Positions 52,897 through 62,541 of a DNA stretch of 64,000 bases are shown piece after piece (position 1 is the first letter of the stretch; the number at the start of each line of letters is the position of its first letter). The notes beneath the pieces are model-generated. The model saw only the letters and a program-made list of their open reading frames with translations, searched no databases and had not been told where the DNA came from. This DNA is from Hyphomicrobiales bacterium. GTDB taxonomy: Bacteria; Pseudomonadota; Alphaproteobacteria; Rhizobiales; Rhizobiaceae. The position numbers and the translations under genes are program-made. The stretch is from the NCBI GenBank assembly GCA_900469625.1, contig UBXV01000013.1, positions 1-64,000 on the forward strand, read 5' to 3'.

Positions 52897-53898
52897 TCAG
52901 GCGCTGCGCACCGACCGGCGCCAGACGAAGGGCGCATTGAGCCGCAAGGATTGCGACGGCCCGACGTCCTCGTTCATCAGCCACGCCACCGCCGCTACGG
53001 CGATTTCCTCGATCGGTTGGGCGAATGTCGTCAGGTCGTAGGAGTTCCACGACGCCTGCGGGATATCGTCGAAGCCGACGACACAGAGATCCTGGGGGAT
53101 CGACAGCGAAAACTGGTGTCGTGCCGCATCCATGAAGCCGAGCGCGACGAGGTCGGTCACACAGAAAACCGCATCCGGGCGTTCGCGACGGGTCATCAGC
53201 CGCTGCGCCAACACCTTCCCGCTCTCGTAGGCCGTCGGGCCGAAGCGCTCGACGGTGACATCGAGGCCCTGCTCGCGGGCGGCGGCCAGAAAGCCGACCT
53301 CGCGCGCCATAAGGCTCGGCGTCCCGGCTTCCGAATTGGCAAAGGCAAGGCGGCGACAACCGGCACGCAGGAACGCGGTCACGACGGCCTGCGCCGTATC
53401 GTCCTCGTCTAGGTTGATCCTGAGCGGGCCCTGGTGTTCGTCGTCGCGATTGATCAGAACCAGCCGCTGGCCATTCCTGACGCATAGATCGACGAGCGAT
53501 TTGTCCGGCATGCCAGACAGCACGATCGAGGCGTCGGCGCGGTAGCGGATCGCCTGGCGCAGCGCCATGTCGACACGCTCGTCGGATCGATCCGTGTTGA
53601 CGATCATCGCGACCTTGCCGGCATTCTGCAATTGCTGCGTCAACGCCTTGATCAGCGCCGAACGGTAAGGCGTCCCCATGTCGGAAACGACGAGGCAGAC
53701 GATGCCGCTTTCGTTGCGCATCAACCCGCGGGCCAGATGGTTGACGTGGTAGCCGAGCGCCTCGGCGGCCTCCATCACCTTGCGGCGCGTCTCCGGCGCG
53801 ATGCTCGCGCCCGATGTGAATGCGCGCGAAACGGCGGAGCGGGAAACGCCGGCCTTCCTTGCCACTTCCTCTGCACTGACGAATATCTTGTCGCTCAT
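52897..53898 (-). CDS. LacI-family transcriptional regulator of the AfuABC-type operon
   Basis: A 333-residue LacI-type regulator. The helix-turn-helix is VSAEEVARKAGVSRSAVSRA with the hinge helix ALGYHVNHLARGL. The effector domain runs from GIVCLVVSDMGTPYRSALIK to CVVGFDDIPQASWNSYDLTT. ATG 53898 (MSDKIF) is chosen because it is the normal distance from the helix-turn-helix; an ATG 14 codons upstream is also open. It is divergent from the importer operon. The gap contains phased TTGCA boxes that are probably its binding sites. Confidence 0.9.
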   Translation of the reverse strand: MSDKIFVSAEEVARKAGVSRSAVSRAFTSGASIAPETRRKVMEAAEALGYHVNHLARGLMRNESGIVCLVVSDMGTPYRSALIKALTQQLQNAGKVAMIVNTDRSDERVDMALRQAIRYRADASIVLSGMPDKSLVDLCVRNGQRLVLINRDDEHQGPLRINLDEDDTAQAVVTAFLRAGCRRLAFANSEAGTPSLMAREVGFLAAAREQGLDVTVERFGPTAYESGKVLAQRLMTRRERPDAVFCVTDLVALGFMDAARHQFSLSIPQDLCVVGFDDIPQASWNSYDLTTFAQPIEEIAVAAVAWLMNEDVGPSQSLRLNAPFVWRRSVRSA

Positions 53899-53910
53899 CG
53901 GGAACCAATC

Positions 53911-54050
53911 TTGCACGGCCTTGCAAATTTCTTGCAACAAATCTCACCACCGTGCAAGCCCATTCAAAGCCGATCGATTATTCTTTCCGCATTTGATTTG
54001 ACGCGGATTGACAACATTCTAATCCATGTGACACGTTGCACACGCTTGCA
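53911..54050. promoter_or_regulatory. Phased TTGCA boxes in the divergent LacI/importer gap
   Basis: TTGCA occurs at 53911, 53921 and 53932 (steps of 10 and 11 bp) and inverted as TGCAA at 53953-53957. It occurs again at 54036 and 54046 (10 bp apart), next to the importer start. TTGACA at 54008-54013 is a candidate -35, which would put the last two boxes over the -10 and start region. The helical phasing suggests a repressor contacting one DNA face and blocking both promoters. No good -10 is visible. Confidence 0.5.
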
Positions 54051-54090
54051 TTACTGCGATGTGGAGGCATCGCACCATTGGGAGGAAGTT

Positions 54091-55119
54091 ATGAAAGCTG
54101 TATCGATTTCAGTTGCGCTGGCCGCAACCGGCCTGACATTGGCGGCGCCGCAGGCGCAGGCCGCAGGCAGTCTCAACCTGATTTGCTCGGCAGACGTCGT
54201 CATTTGCGAGCAGATGACCGCCGATTTCGAGAAGGAAAGCGGCATCAAGGTCAACATGGTCCGCCTGTCTTCCGGCGAGACCTATGCCAAGGTTCGCGCC
54301 GAAGCGCGCAATCCCAAGACCGACATCTGGTGGGCAGGCACCGGCGACCCGCATCTGCAGGCGGCATCCGACGGGCTGACGCTCGAATACAAGTCGCCCA
54401 TGCTCGATCAGCTTCAGGATTGGGCGAAGAAGCAGGCCGAAGGCTCGGGCTTTCGCACCGTCGGCGTCTATGCCGGCGCGCTCGGCTGGGGCTACAACAC
54501 CGAAATCTTCCAGAAGAAGGGTTTCAAGGAGCCGAAGTGCTGGGCCGATCTGCTCGACCCCTCGCTGAAGGGCGAGATCCAGATGGCAAACCCGAACTCC
54601 TCGGGCACGGCCTATACGGCGCTGGCATCGCTGGTGCAGATCATGGGCGAGGACCAGGCATTCGACTACCTGAAGAAGCTTAACGCCAACGTCGCGCAAT
54701 ACACCAAATCCGGCTCGGCTCCGGTCAAGTCGGCCGCCCGCGGCGAGGCAGGCCTCGGCATCGTCTTCATGCACGACGCCGTCGCCCAGGCTGCCGAAGG
54801 CTTCCCGATCAAGGCGATCGCCCCTTGCGAAGGCACCGGCTACGAGATCGGCTCCATGTCGATCATCCGTGGCGCCAAGAACCTCGACAATGCCAAGGCC
54901 TGGTACGACTGGGCGCTGAAGGCGGAGGTTCAGTCGCGCATGAAGGACGCCAAGTCCTTCCAGCTGCCGTCCAACAAGAGTGCGGAGGTGCCCAAGGAGG
55001 CGCCGAAGTTCGAGGACATCAAGCTGATCGACTACGACTTCGCCACCTATGGCGATTCCGAAAAGCGCAAGGCCCTGCTTGAACGCTGGGACCGCGAAGT
55101 CGGCGCCAACGCCAACTGA
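54091..55119 (+). CDS. ABC transporter substrate-binding protein, AfuA/FbpA type
   Basis: A 342-residue periplasmic binding protein. The signal peptide ends at LAAPQAQAAG. The mature part starts LNLICSADVVICEQMTADFE, with two close cysteines. It has the family's KTDIWWAGTGDPHLQAASDG, YNTEIFQKKGFKEPKCWADL and LGIVFMHDAVAQAAEGFPIK. Members bind ferric iron, phosphonates or sugar phosphates (AfuA). The tyrosine pair typical of ferric-binding proteins near the C-terminus is not evident. With a phosphatase gene in the operon, I favour an organic phosphate. GGGAGGAAG precedes the ATG. Confidence 0.87.
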   Translation: MKAVSISVALAATGLTLAAPQAQAAGSLNLICSADVVICEQMTADFEKESGIKVNMVRLSSGETYAKVRAEARNPKTDIWWAGTGDPHLQAASDGLTLEYKSPMLDQLQDWAKKQAEGSGFRTVGVYAGALGWGYNTEIFQKKGFKEPKCWADLLDPSLKGEIQMANPNSSGTAYTALASLVQIMGEDQAFDYLKKLNANVAQYTKSGSAPVKSAARGEAGLGIVFMHDAVAQAAEGFPIKAIAPCEGTGYEIGSMSIIRGAKNLDNAKAWYDWALKAEVQSRMKDAKSFQLPSNKSAEVPKEAPKFEDIKLIDYDFATYGDSEKRKALLERWDREVGANAN

Positions 55120-55133
55120 CGCACTTCGACGCG

Positions 55134-55165
55134 GGGCCGACCGGTTCGAACGACCCGGCCGGCCC
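55134..55165 (+). terminator. Intercistronic hairpin after the binding-protein gene
   Basis: GGGCCG-A-CCGG (55134-55144) pairs with CCGG-C-CGGCCC (55155-55165) around a 10-nt loop, an 11-nt arm with one mismatch. It lies 15 bp after the binding-protein stop and 91 bp before the permease start. It parallels the hairpins at 42260-42297 and probably also favours higher levels of the binding-protein message. Confidence 0.55.
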
Positions 55166-55255
55166 TACGTCCAGGCGACCGCAGGCGCTTCCGGCCCGTC
55201 AGCCGGCCCTGAACGACGATCGACATATCAACAGTGAAGAGACGCGAGGACCGTG

Positions 55256-57493
55256 ATGGAACATCGCAACCGTAGGCTCGACCTCACGCTCGGGCTCGGA
55301 CTGGCCGCATTTCTGGTTGTGCCCTGGTACCGCATCGAGGGCGGCTTCTTCGGCCCTGGCTGGCTGTCCGGCTTTCCCTCCGATGCCGCCGTGGCACCGG
55401 GCCTTGCGCAAATTTTCGCCCATGGACGCCCGTGGCTCGTGATCGCGCTCCTGCTTTTCGGCGTATGCGCCGCCGCCCGGTTCGTGCGCAACCCGGATCG
55501 CCGTGGCCTCGTGCTGGCAGCAGCCGGTGCAACCGGCCTTCTCTTCATCGCCCTTCAGGGCCTGGCCATCGGCTTTACCGGCTGGACCTGGACGATCAGC
55601 GAAACTCTGTTCGGCCCGCTTGCCGACGGGCAGCCTTCGATGGGCGCAGGTGCCGTCCTTGCATCTCTCAGTTTCATCCTGCTCTTCGCCTTCGGACTGG
55701 CCGAGCGCGGCGCCATGAAGGGCGACGCCTTTATCGTCGCCTCGATCTCGCTGCTTGTCTGCCTTGTCGTCGTGTTCGTCTTCTATCCCGTCGGCAGTAT
55801 GTTTGCGGCTTCCGTCCAGGATTTCGACGGTTCGTTCAAGCCGGACGGGTTCCTTCGCAACATCCAGGACGGCTCGATCTGGAGCCTCGGCTGCGTAACC
55901 GGCGGCGAGCGCTGCGGTGTCGCCTGGCGCACGCTGTGGCTGGCGCTGATGACCGCATCCGGTTCGACCCTGCTCGGCCTTGCCTTCGCGCTGGTTGCAA
56001 CCCGCACCCGCTTCCCCTTCAAGAAGGGCATGCGGCTGTTGACGATCCTGCCGATCATCACGCCCCCCTTCGTCATCGGCCTGGCGCTGACGCTGCTCTT
56101 CGGCCGCGCCGGCGTCGTGACCGAGTTCCTCTCCGATGTCTTCGCCATAGAGCCCGGCCGCTGGCTTTATGGCCTCACCGGTATCTGGATCGCGCAGGTG
56201 CTGTCCTTCACCCCGATCTCCTTCCTCGTGCTGATCGGGGTCGTCGAGGGCGTCAGCCCATCGATGGAAGAGGCGTCGCAGACATTGCGCGCCGACCGCT
56301 GGCGCACCTTCTGGCACGTGTCGCTGCCGTTGATGAAGCCCGGCCTTGCCAACGCTTTCCTCATCGGCTTCATCGAAAGCATGGCCGATTTCGGTAACCC
56401 GCTGGTGCTCGGCGGCAGCCATGGCGTTCTGTCGACAGAGATCTTCTTCGCCGTCGTCGGCGCGCAAAACGATCCTTCGCGCGCCGCCGTGCTTGCCATT
56501 ATCCTGTTGTGTTTCACCCTGTCGGCGTTCCTTGCCCAGCGTTATTGGCTGGCGGGGAAGAACTACTCGACCGTCACCGGCAAGGGCGACAGCGGCTCGC
56601 ACATCGCGCTGCCCCGGTCGCTGTCGATCGGTGTCCATGCGGTGGTGATCCCGTGGATGATCTTCACCATCGTCGTCTACGGCATGATCCTGTTCGGCGG
56701 TTTCGTGAAGACCTGGGGTCTCGATAACTCGCTGACGTTCGAACACTATATCAAGGCATTCTCGATCTCGGTCGCAGACGGCGCCATCGCGTGGACCGGC
56801 GTTGCCTGGAATTCGTTCTGGACGACGATGGAGATTGCGTTGATCTCGGCACCGTTGACGGCCCTCGTCGGGCTGCTGACCGCCTACCTGATCGTTCGCC
56901 AGCGCTTTGCCGGGCGGGATGTGTTCGAGTTCGCGCTGATGCTCAGCTTCGCCATTCCCGGCACGGTCATCGGCATCAGCTACATCATCGCCTTCAACCT
57001 GCCGCCACTCGAAATGACCGGCACCGCGCTGATCCTCGTTGCCTGCTTCGTTTTCCGCAACATGCCCGTCGGCGTTCGCGGCGGCATCGCGGCGATGAGC
57101 CAACTGGACAAGAGCCTGGACGAGGCCTCGCTGACGCTCAGGGCGACCAGTTTCCGCACCCTGCGCAAGGTCATTCTGCCGCTGTTGCGGCCGGCCATCG
57201 TCGCCGCCCTCGTCTACTCGTTCGTGCGGGCGATCACGTCGATCAGCGCCGTCGTCTTCCTCGTCAGCGCCGAATACAACATGGCGACCGCCTACATCGT
57301 CGGCCTTGTCGAAAACGGCGAATTCGGCGTGGCGATCGCCTATTCTTCGGCCCTCATCGTGGTGATGATCACTGTCATCACCGGCCTGCAACTGCTTGTC
57401 GGCGAGCGCAAGCTCCGGCGCGAAAACCGCGTCTTCGGCGCGGCCCCTGCCCGCGCCGCCAGCAAAACCCTTTCCCAGGAGAACCCCGCATGA
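55256..57493 (+). CDS. ABC transporter fused permease, AfuB/FbpB type
   Basis: A 745-residue double permease with both membrane halves in one chain. The first ~180 residues form extra hydrophobic helices. Each half then has an EAA-type loop: VSPSMEEASQTLRADRWRTF with LPLMKPGLANAF, and DKSLDEASLTLRATSFRTLR with LPLLRPAIVAAL. A GTG one codon upstream is open, but ATG 55256 has GAGGA at a suitable distance. It overlaps the ATPase start by 4 bp. Confidence 0.91.
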   Translation: MEHRNRRLDLTLGLGLAAFLVVPWYRIEGGFFGPGWLSGFPSDAAVAPGLAQIFAHGRPWLVIALLLFGVCAAARFVRNPDRRGLVLAAAGATGLLFIALQGLAIGFTGWTWTISETLFGPLADGQPSMGAGAVLASLSFILLFAFGLAERGAMKGDAFIVASISLLVCLVVVFVFYPVGSMFAASVQDFDGSFKPDGFLRNIQDGSIWSLGCVTGGERCGVAWRTLWLALMTASGSTLLGLAFALVATRTRFPFKKGMRLLTILPIITPPFVIGLALTLLFGRAGVVTEFLSDVFAIEPGRWLYGLTGIWIAQVLSFTPISFLVLIGVVEGVSPSMEEASQTLRADRWRTFWHVSLPLMKPGLANAFLIGFIESMADFGNPLVLGGSHGVLSTEIFFAVVGAQNDPSRAAVLAIILLCFTLSAFLAQRYWLAGKNYSTVTGKGDSGSHIALPRSLSIGVHAVVIPWMIFTIVVYGMILFGGFVKTWGLDNSLTFEHYIKAFSISVADGAIAWTGVAWNSFWTTMEIALISAPLTALVGLLTAYLIVRQRFAGRDVFEFALMLSFAIPGTVIGISYIIAFNLPPLEMTGTALILVACFVFRNMPVGVRGGIAAMSQLDKSLDEASLTLRATSFRTLRKVILPLLRPAIVAALVYSFVRAITSISAVVFLVSAEYNMATAYIVGLVENGEFGVAIAYSSALIVVMITVITGLQLLVGERKLRRENRVFGAAPARAASKTLSQENPA

Positions 57494-58551
57494 GCACGCC
57501 CCGCACCGGCTCCGTCGTCTTCCAGAACCTGCGCAAACAGTTCGGCGCGTTCACCGCCATCCACGACCTTTCGCTGACCATCGAACCGGGCACCCTCGTC
57601 ACCCTGCTCGGGCCGTCGGGCTGCGGCAAGACCACGACACTGCGCATGCTTGCCGGCCTCGAGCATCCCACCTCAGGCAGGATCCTGATCGGCGGCAAGG
57701 ATGTGACCATGCTGCCGGCCAACGAACGTGACGTGTCGATGGTGTTTCAGTCCTATGCGCTGTTTCCGCACATGACCTCGCTCGACAATGTCGCCTATGG
57801 CCTTGAATCCTCCGGCATGAAGAAGAAAGAGGCGCGCGACCGGGCGGAAGAGGGCCTGAAGCTCGTAGGTCTCGGCGGCCTCGGCCAGCGGTTGCCGGCC
57901 GAACTGTCGGGCGGGCAACAACAGCGTGTCGCCGTCGCCCGCGCGCTGGTGCTGGAGCCGCAAGTGCTTCTGCTCGACGAACCGCTCTCCAACCTAGACG
58001 CGCGATTGCGCCGGCGGGTGCGCACCGAGATCCGGGAGTTGCAGCAGAGGCTCGGCTTTACCGCCGTCTACGTCACACACGATCAGGACGAGGCGCTTGC
58101 CGTTTCCGACCGGATCATCGTGATGAAGGATGGCGAAATTGCCCAGGAAGGCGCGCCGCGTGACCTTTACGAGGCGCCTGCATCCGCCTTCATCGCCGAC
58201 TTCATGGGCGAGGCCAATGTACTGCCTTGCGAAGTCACGGGTTCGCACGCCGGTCTTGCCACCATCCGCGTCGGCGGGCTCGAACATCGGCTGCCGTCGC
58301 GCAACGCCCGGCCCGGCCCGTCGAAGCTCGCCGTGCGCCCCAATGCGGTGACGCTGACGCCGGCAAGCGGCGCGGCCCTGCCCGGCGTCATCAGCACCGC
58401 CGCCTATCTCGGCGGTCACATCGAATACGAAGTTGAAACATCAACAGGATTGCTATTCGTAGTTGATGACGCAATCGAACAGATGTTGCCTCCCGCAACG
58501 GAAGTCGCCATCGGCTTCCGCAATCGCGGCCTTGCTTTGATTACGGCATAA
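57490..58551 (+). CDS. ABC transporter ATP-binding protein, AfuC/FbpC type
   Basis: A 353-residue ATPase. It has Walker A GPSGCGKTTTLRML, the Q-loop in SMVFQSYALFPHM, the signature LSGGQQQRVAVARAL, Walker B VLLLDEPLSNLD and the switch histidine in VYVTHDQDEA. The C-terminal ~110 residues look like a TOBE-type regulatory domain (FMGEANVLPCEVTGSHAGLA; SKLAVRPNAVTLTP). It starts inside the permease stop (ATGA at 57490-57493) and precedes the phosphatase gene by 32 bp. Confidence 0.93.
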   Translation: MSTPRTGSVVFQNLRKQFGAFTAIHDLSLTIEPGTLVTLLGPSGCGKTTTLRMLAGLEHPTSGRILIGGKDVTMLPANERDVSMVFQSYALFPHMTSLDNVAYGLESSGMKKKEARDRAEEGLKLVGLGGLGQRLPAELSGGQQQRVAVARALVLEPQVLLLDEPLSNLDARLRRRVRTEIRELQQRLGFTAVYVTHDQDEALAVSDRIIVMKDGEIAQEGAPRDLYEAPASAFIADFMGEANVLPCEVTGSHAGLATIRVGGLEHRLPSRNARPGPSKLAVRPNAVTLTPASGAALPGVISTAAYLGGHIEYEVETSTGLLFVVDDAIEQMLPPATEVAIGFRNRGLALITA

Positions 58552-58583
58552 TTTTCGAAATCGACACAGGAAGGACTTTTTGC

Positions 58584-59396
58584 ATGACTTCGCCAATCGC
58601 GGGCCTGGACGCCCGTTTTGCGCTCGCCAAGACCATCGCCGCAGAAGCCGGAAAGCTCGCCCACGACTATTTCCTGCAGCGCGAGACGCTGGTGATCGAA
58701 ACCAAGGCCGACGCCCATGACGTCGTTTCGATCGCCGATCGCAACGTCGAGACTCTTATCCGCGACCGCATCATTGCCGCCTTTCCCGGCGATGGCGCCC
58801 TTGGCGAAGAGCATGGACTTGTCACGAGCACCTCGGGCTTCACGTGGGTGATCGATCCGATCGACGGAACGACACCTTTCGTCAACGGCATGCCTAACTG
58901 GTGCGTCTCGATCGCCGTTCTTTATGCCGACAAACCGGTGATCGGGGTGATCCAGTCACCCTGCCACGACGAGCTTTATGCGGCGGCGACCGGTCACGGC
59001 GCGACGCTCAACGGCAAGGTCCTGCGTCTTGACGCGACGCGGACCATCCGCAATGCGGTGACCGGTCTCGGCGCCAACAATCACGTGACGCCGGCCACGG
59101 TTGCGGGCATCGTCGAGCGGCTGCTTGAAGCTGGCGGCAACTTCATGCGCAACGGCTCGGGCGCGCTGATGATCGCCTATGTCGCTGCTGGGCGGCTCGT
59201 CGGTTACTACGAGCCCTACATGCATGCCTGGGATTGCCTGGCCGGCTATTGCCTCGTCAACGAGGCCGGCGGCTGGTCGCTACCGTTCCCGACGCAGGGC
59301 GAAGCCTTGACGCGGGGAAGCGCTGTGCTGGTCGCGGCCCCGGGCGCCATCGAAGACCTGCTCAAGGTGGCGCAACTGGAGCGCAAGGCGGCCTGA
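58584..59396 (+). CDS. Inositol-monophosphatase-family phosphatase
   Basis: A 270-residue Mg-dependent phosphomonoesterase. It has the metal-binding GEEHG at about residues 74-78, WVIDPIDGTTPFVNG at about residues 88-102, and the C-terminal MHAWDCLAGYCLVNEAGGWS. Relatives act on myo-inositol-1-phosphate, histidinol phosphate, 3'-phosphoadenosine phosphates or sugar phosphates. It is the last gene of the importer operon. It may dephosphorylate the imported compound in the cytosol. Confidence 0.9.
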   Translation: MTSPIAGLDARFALAKTIAAEAGKLAHDYFLQRETLVIETKADAHDVVSIADRNVETLIRDRIIAAFPGDGALGEEHGLVTSTSGFTWVIDPIDGTTPFVNGMPNWCVSIAVLYADKPVIGVIQSPCHDELYAAATGHGATLNGKVLRLDATRTIRNAVTGLGANNHVTPATVAGIVERLLEAGGNFMRNGSGALMIAYVAAGRLVGYYEPYMHAWDCLAGYCLVNEAGGWSLPFPTQGEALTRGSAVLVAAPGAIEDLLKVAQLERKAA

Positions 59397-59412
59397 ACCA
59401 TGCCGGACGCGG

Positions 59413-60186
59413 TTAGCTCGCCGGTTTGTCGGCTTTCGCCGTCAGCAGATTGACGAGCTCCATCGGGAACGGAAAGACGATCGTCGAGTTCTTTTCGCCG
59501 GCAATCACGTTCAAGGTGCTCAGATAGCGCAGCTGCATGGCCTGGGGCTGCCGGGCGAGGATCTCTGCAGCTTCCAGCAGCTTGGCCGCCGCCTGCTGTT
59601 CGCCCTCCGCGTTGATAACCTTGGCGCGACGTTCGCGCTCCGCCTCTGCCTGACGGGCAATCGCGCGAACCATGCTTTCGTTGATGTCGACATGCTTGAT
59701 CTCGACGGTCGCAACCTTGATGCCCCAGGCATCTGTCTGGCTGTCGAGGATCTTCTGGATGTCGTCGTTCAGCCGGTCGCGCTCTGCCAGCATCTCGTCG
59801 AGATCATGCTTGCCCAGCACCGAGCGTAGCGTCGTCTGGGCGAGCTGGCTCGTCGCCATCATGAAATCCTCGACCTGGATCGTCGATTTCTCCGCATCGA
59901 TCACCCGGAAGTAGATGACGGCGCTGACGCGGACCGACACGTTGTCATGCGAGATGACGTCCTGGCTCGGAACGTCGAGCACCCGGGTTCTGAGATCGAC
60001 CCGTACCATCTGCTGGACATAGGGAAGAAGCAGGATCAGCCCCGGCCCCTTCACACCCGTGAACCGGCCGAGCGTGAAGACGACACCGCGCTCGTATTCG
60101 CGCAGGATCCGGATCGCATAGGCAATCACGATCAGGAAAAACAACAGGATCGCCAGATAGGGAGCGAGGCTCCCGAGCATGTCCAT
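59413..60186 (-). CDS. SPFH/stomatin-family slipin membrane protein
   Basis: A 257-residue protein. One N-terminal membrane helix ([19 protein letters not shown]) is followed by the SPFH domain: [56 protein letters not shown] charged helical region ([20 protein letters not shown]) precedes [14 protein letters not shown]. Slipins form membrane-domain oligomers and are usually encoded next to an NfeD-type protease, as here (26 bp upstream). Confidence 0.93.
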   Translation of the reverse strand: MDMLGSLAPYLAILLFFLIVIAYAIRILREYERGVVFTLGRFTGVKGPGLILLLPYVQQMVRVDLRTRVLDVPSQDVISHDNVSVRVSAVIYFRVIDAEKSTIQVEDFMMATSQLAQTTLRSVLGKHDLDEMLAERDRLNDDIQKILDSQTDAWGIKVATVEIKHVDINESMVRAIARQAEAERERRAKVINAEGEQQAAAKLLEAAEILARQPQAMQLRYLSTLNVIAGEKNSTIVFPFPMELVNLLTAKADKPAS

Positions 60187-60212
60187 GATCTCTACTCCTT
60201 CTAAAGCAGGCC

Positions 60213-61577
60213 TCAGACCTTTGTCTCATCGCGCGCGACGTCGAGCGTCAGCCCGTTGCGGCCGACAACCCTGACGGTCTCTCCCACATCCAGCGCCTGG
60301 CTGCTGACGGCCTGCCAGCGCTCCCCATGGGCGATGACGTAGCCGCTTGCGCCCGACCAGCTGTCGACCTTGCCGGCGATCCCGATCATCTGCTCGCCGC
60401 CGGTGACGACCGCTCGGCGACGCGACGCGAAGGCAAGGCGACCGACAAGCAGGCTGAAACCGAGGCTGGCGACGCCGAGCCCGATGAGAACGGGAAGGGA
60501 CACCCGCAGCCCCGGCGTCTCGCCATTGAAAAGAATGGCCGCGCCGAGCACGAGCGCCAAGGCCCCGCCGGCACCAAGCACGCCGAAGGAAGGCGCATGC
60601 GCCTCTGCCACCAGCAGCCCCAATCCGAGCAGGATCAAGCCGAGGCCCGCATAGCTGACCGGCAAGACGGCCAAAGCGTAGAGCCCGAGCAAAAGGCATA
60701 TCCCGCCGATAGTGCCGGGCACGACGGATCCGGGTGTGAGGAACTCAAAGATCAGCCCGTAAATGCCGATCATCATCAGAATGACCGCAATGTTCGGATC
60801 GGTGATGACTGCAAGTAGCCGGGTGCGCCAATCGGGCGCAAAAGCCTCGAGGCCAAGCCCTGCCGTATTCAGACTGAGATCGGACTGTCCAACGCGGACG
60901 GTGCGGCCGTCCGCCTGCTTCACAAGATCGTCGACCGAAGCGGCCGTGAAATCGACGACTTTTTCCTGGACCGCCGCTACGGCCGACAGGCTCGCCGCCT
61001 CGCGGACGGCCCGCTCCGCCCAGTCGGCATTGCGCCCGCGCAGTTCGGCCAGGCCACGGATGTAGGCAACGGCATCGTTGACGAGCTTGGCTTCACTTGC
61101 GGTCGGCGCTGGCTGCGGCTTGGTCGCCGCTTCCTTGTCGTTCCCGGCAGGTTGCTCATCCTTCTGTCCACCGAACATCTCTCCGCCAAGGGCGATCGGC
61201 GTTGCCGCCCCTAGATTGGTTCCGGGCGCCATGGCCGCGATATGGCTGGCATAGAGGATATAGGTGCCGGCACTCGCGGCGCGCGCGCCGCTTGGCGCAA
61301 CGTAGCTTGCGACCGGAACAGGTGACGCCAGGATTGCCTGGATGATCTCGCGCATCGACGTATCGAGACCGCCGGGCGTGTCCATTTCAAGAATGACAAG
61401 CGCAACGTTACGGTCATTCGCCCGCTGCAATCCGCGCTTGACGTATTCAGCCGCGGCCGGGCCGATCGCTCCTTTCAACTGAAGCACCAAGGCGACCCGC
61501 TCGGTTTCTGGCGCAGACGCTGCTGGAAACACGCATATCGAAATCAGGACGAACAACAGGCTGAGGGCTCGCAACAC
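60213..61577 (-). CDS. NfeD-family membrane serine protease
   Basis: About 454 residues. The N-terminal signal/anchor is [18 protein letters not shown]. The ClpP-like serine-protease domain has [18 protein letters not shown] and the catalytic serine region [20 protein letters not shown]. An insert rich in Lys/Gln/Ala/Pro follows. Four to five membrane helices come next ([18 protein letters not shown] onward), then a C-terminal NfeD OB-fold ([35 protein letters not shown]). It cleaves stomatin-like partners in characterised homologues. I suggest GTG 61577 because it begins the signal peptide; the open frame reaches 61745 but the extra part lacks family features. Confidence 0.88.
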   Translation of the reverse strand: MLRALSLLFVLISICVFPAASAPETERVALVLQLKGAIGPAAAEYVKRGLQRANDRNVALVILEMDTPGGLDTSMREIIQAILASPVPVASYVAPSGARAASAGTYILYASHIAAMAPGTNLGAATPIALGGEMFGGQKDEQPAGNDKEAATKPQPAPTASEAKLVNDAVAYIRGLAELRGRNADWAERAVREAASLSAVAAVQEKVVDFTAASVDDLVKQADGRTVRVGQSDLSLNTAGLGLEAFAPDWRTRLLAVITDPNIAVILMMIGIYGLIFEFLTPGSVVPGTIGGICLLLGLYALAVLPVSYAGLGLILLGLGLLVAEAHAPSFGVLGAGGALALVLGAAILFNGETPGLRVSLPVLIGLGVASLGFSLLVGRLAFASRRRAVVTGGEQMIGIAGKVDSWSGASGYVIAHGERWQAVSSQALDVGETVRVVGRNGLTLDVARDETKV

Positions 61578-61820
61578 CGTCGTCAAAGCCTCGGATTGCG
61601 GCCGCCTTCGGGGAAGGCGTCCCGCAAAAGAAATATTAGCACACCATAAAGTTAAGACGAAGCCCAACGCACTACCGCACACCAAACCGTGAGCAGGATG
61701 ACAAAGCCATGTATCGGGTCTATCTGCATGTCTGGGCGGGCGCACCGCTTCGCCTGATCACGCGTCGAGAACGGTCTGTGCCGGGACAAACCGTTCGACT
61801 TTCAGAGGAAACCTGTCCGC

Positions 61821-62522
61821 TTGGAGACCACACTCTATCTGCCGATCAAGCGCTTCCTCGAAGAGGCCGGATACTCCGTCAAGGGTGAGATTGGCGGTTG
61901 CGATCTCCTGGCGCTCAGCGACGACGAGCCACCGATGGTGGTCATCTGCGAACTCAAGCTGGCGTTCAATCTGGAACTGGTGCTGCAGGCCGTCGATCGC
62001 GCCAATGCCGGCGATGAAGTCTGGATCGCAGCGCGCGTCTCGGCCAAGGGCAAGGGCCGCGAAAGCGATCGCCGCTTTCGCGATCTCTGCCGCCGGCTCG
62101 GCTTCGGCATGCTTGCCGTTGCCGATAGCGGCACGGTCGACGTGATTGTCGCGGCATCGGCCGCGATGCCGCGCAAGAACCTGAAAAAGCGGGCGCGGCT
62201 GATCAAGGAACATCATCGGCGCAAGGGCGATCCGACACTCGGCGGCAGTACGCGGGCGCCGATCATGACCGCCTACCGCCAGCAGGCCCTTGCCTGCGCC
62301 GCCGCGTTGCAGCTCGGACAGCTGCGCCCCCGCGACCTGCGCGACGCCGCGCCCGATGCCGCAAAGATCCTGCAAGGCAATGTCTACGGGTGGTTCGAAC
62401 GGGTCGAACGCGGGGTCTACGCGCTGACGGACCTCGGCGCGGAAGCGCTTCGGCGCTGGCCGCAAGCTCCGGTTTCGGGTGTATCGGCGACAGAGGCCAT
62501 CACACTGTGTGGCGAAAACTGA
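61821..62522 (+). CDS. DUF2161 putative PD-(D/E)XK-type phosphodiesterase
   Basis: A 233-residue cytosolic protein. The N-terminal domain begins METTLYLPIKRFLEEAGYSV and carries an Asp in GGCDLLAL, then CELKLAFNLELVLQAVDRA. The resulting D-x(n)-ExK spacing is that of PD-(D/E)XK nucleases. The basic MPRKNLKKRARLIKEHHRRK and a C-terminal winged-helix-like part follow. The start is TTG, with AGAGGAAA about 9-16 nt upstream; no in-frame ATG exists near it. I recall this as the uncharacterised DUF2161 family. Its role is unknown. Confidence 0.78.
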   Translation: METTLYLPIKRFLEEAGYSVKGEIGGCDLLALSDDEPPMVVICELKLAFNLELVLQAVDRANAGDEVWIAARVSAKGKGRESDRRFRDLCRRLGFGMLAVADSGTVDVIVAASAAMPRKNLKKRARLIKEHHRRKGDPTLGGSTRAPIMTAYRQQALACAAALQLGQLRPRDLRDAAPDAAKILQGNVYGWFERVERGVYALTDLGAEALRRWPQAPVSGVSATEAITLCGEN

Positions 62523-62541
62523 GCTGCCCCGGAGAGCAAAG

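Noticed and set aside
55199-57391. Minus-strand open frame of about 730 codons
   Set aside because: Antisense of the fused permease gene; an endless charged sequence without hydrophobic core or domains.
54091-58551. Ferric-iron importer annotation for the AfuABC-type genes
   Set aside because: Kept only as an alternative: LacI-type control and the co-encoded phosphatase fit an organic phosphate better, and no Fur-like box was seen.
61709-61860. Short ATG-started frame in front of the DUF2161 gene
   Set aside because: About 50 codons, out of frame with and overlapping the DUF2161 start, Arg-rich, no ribosome site.
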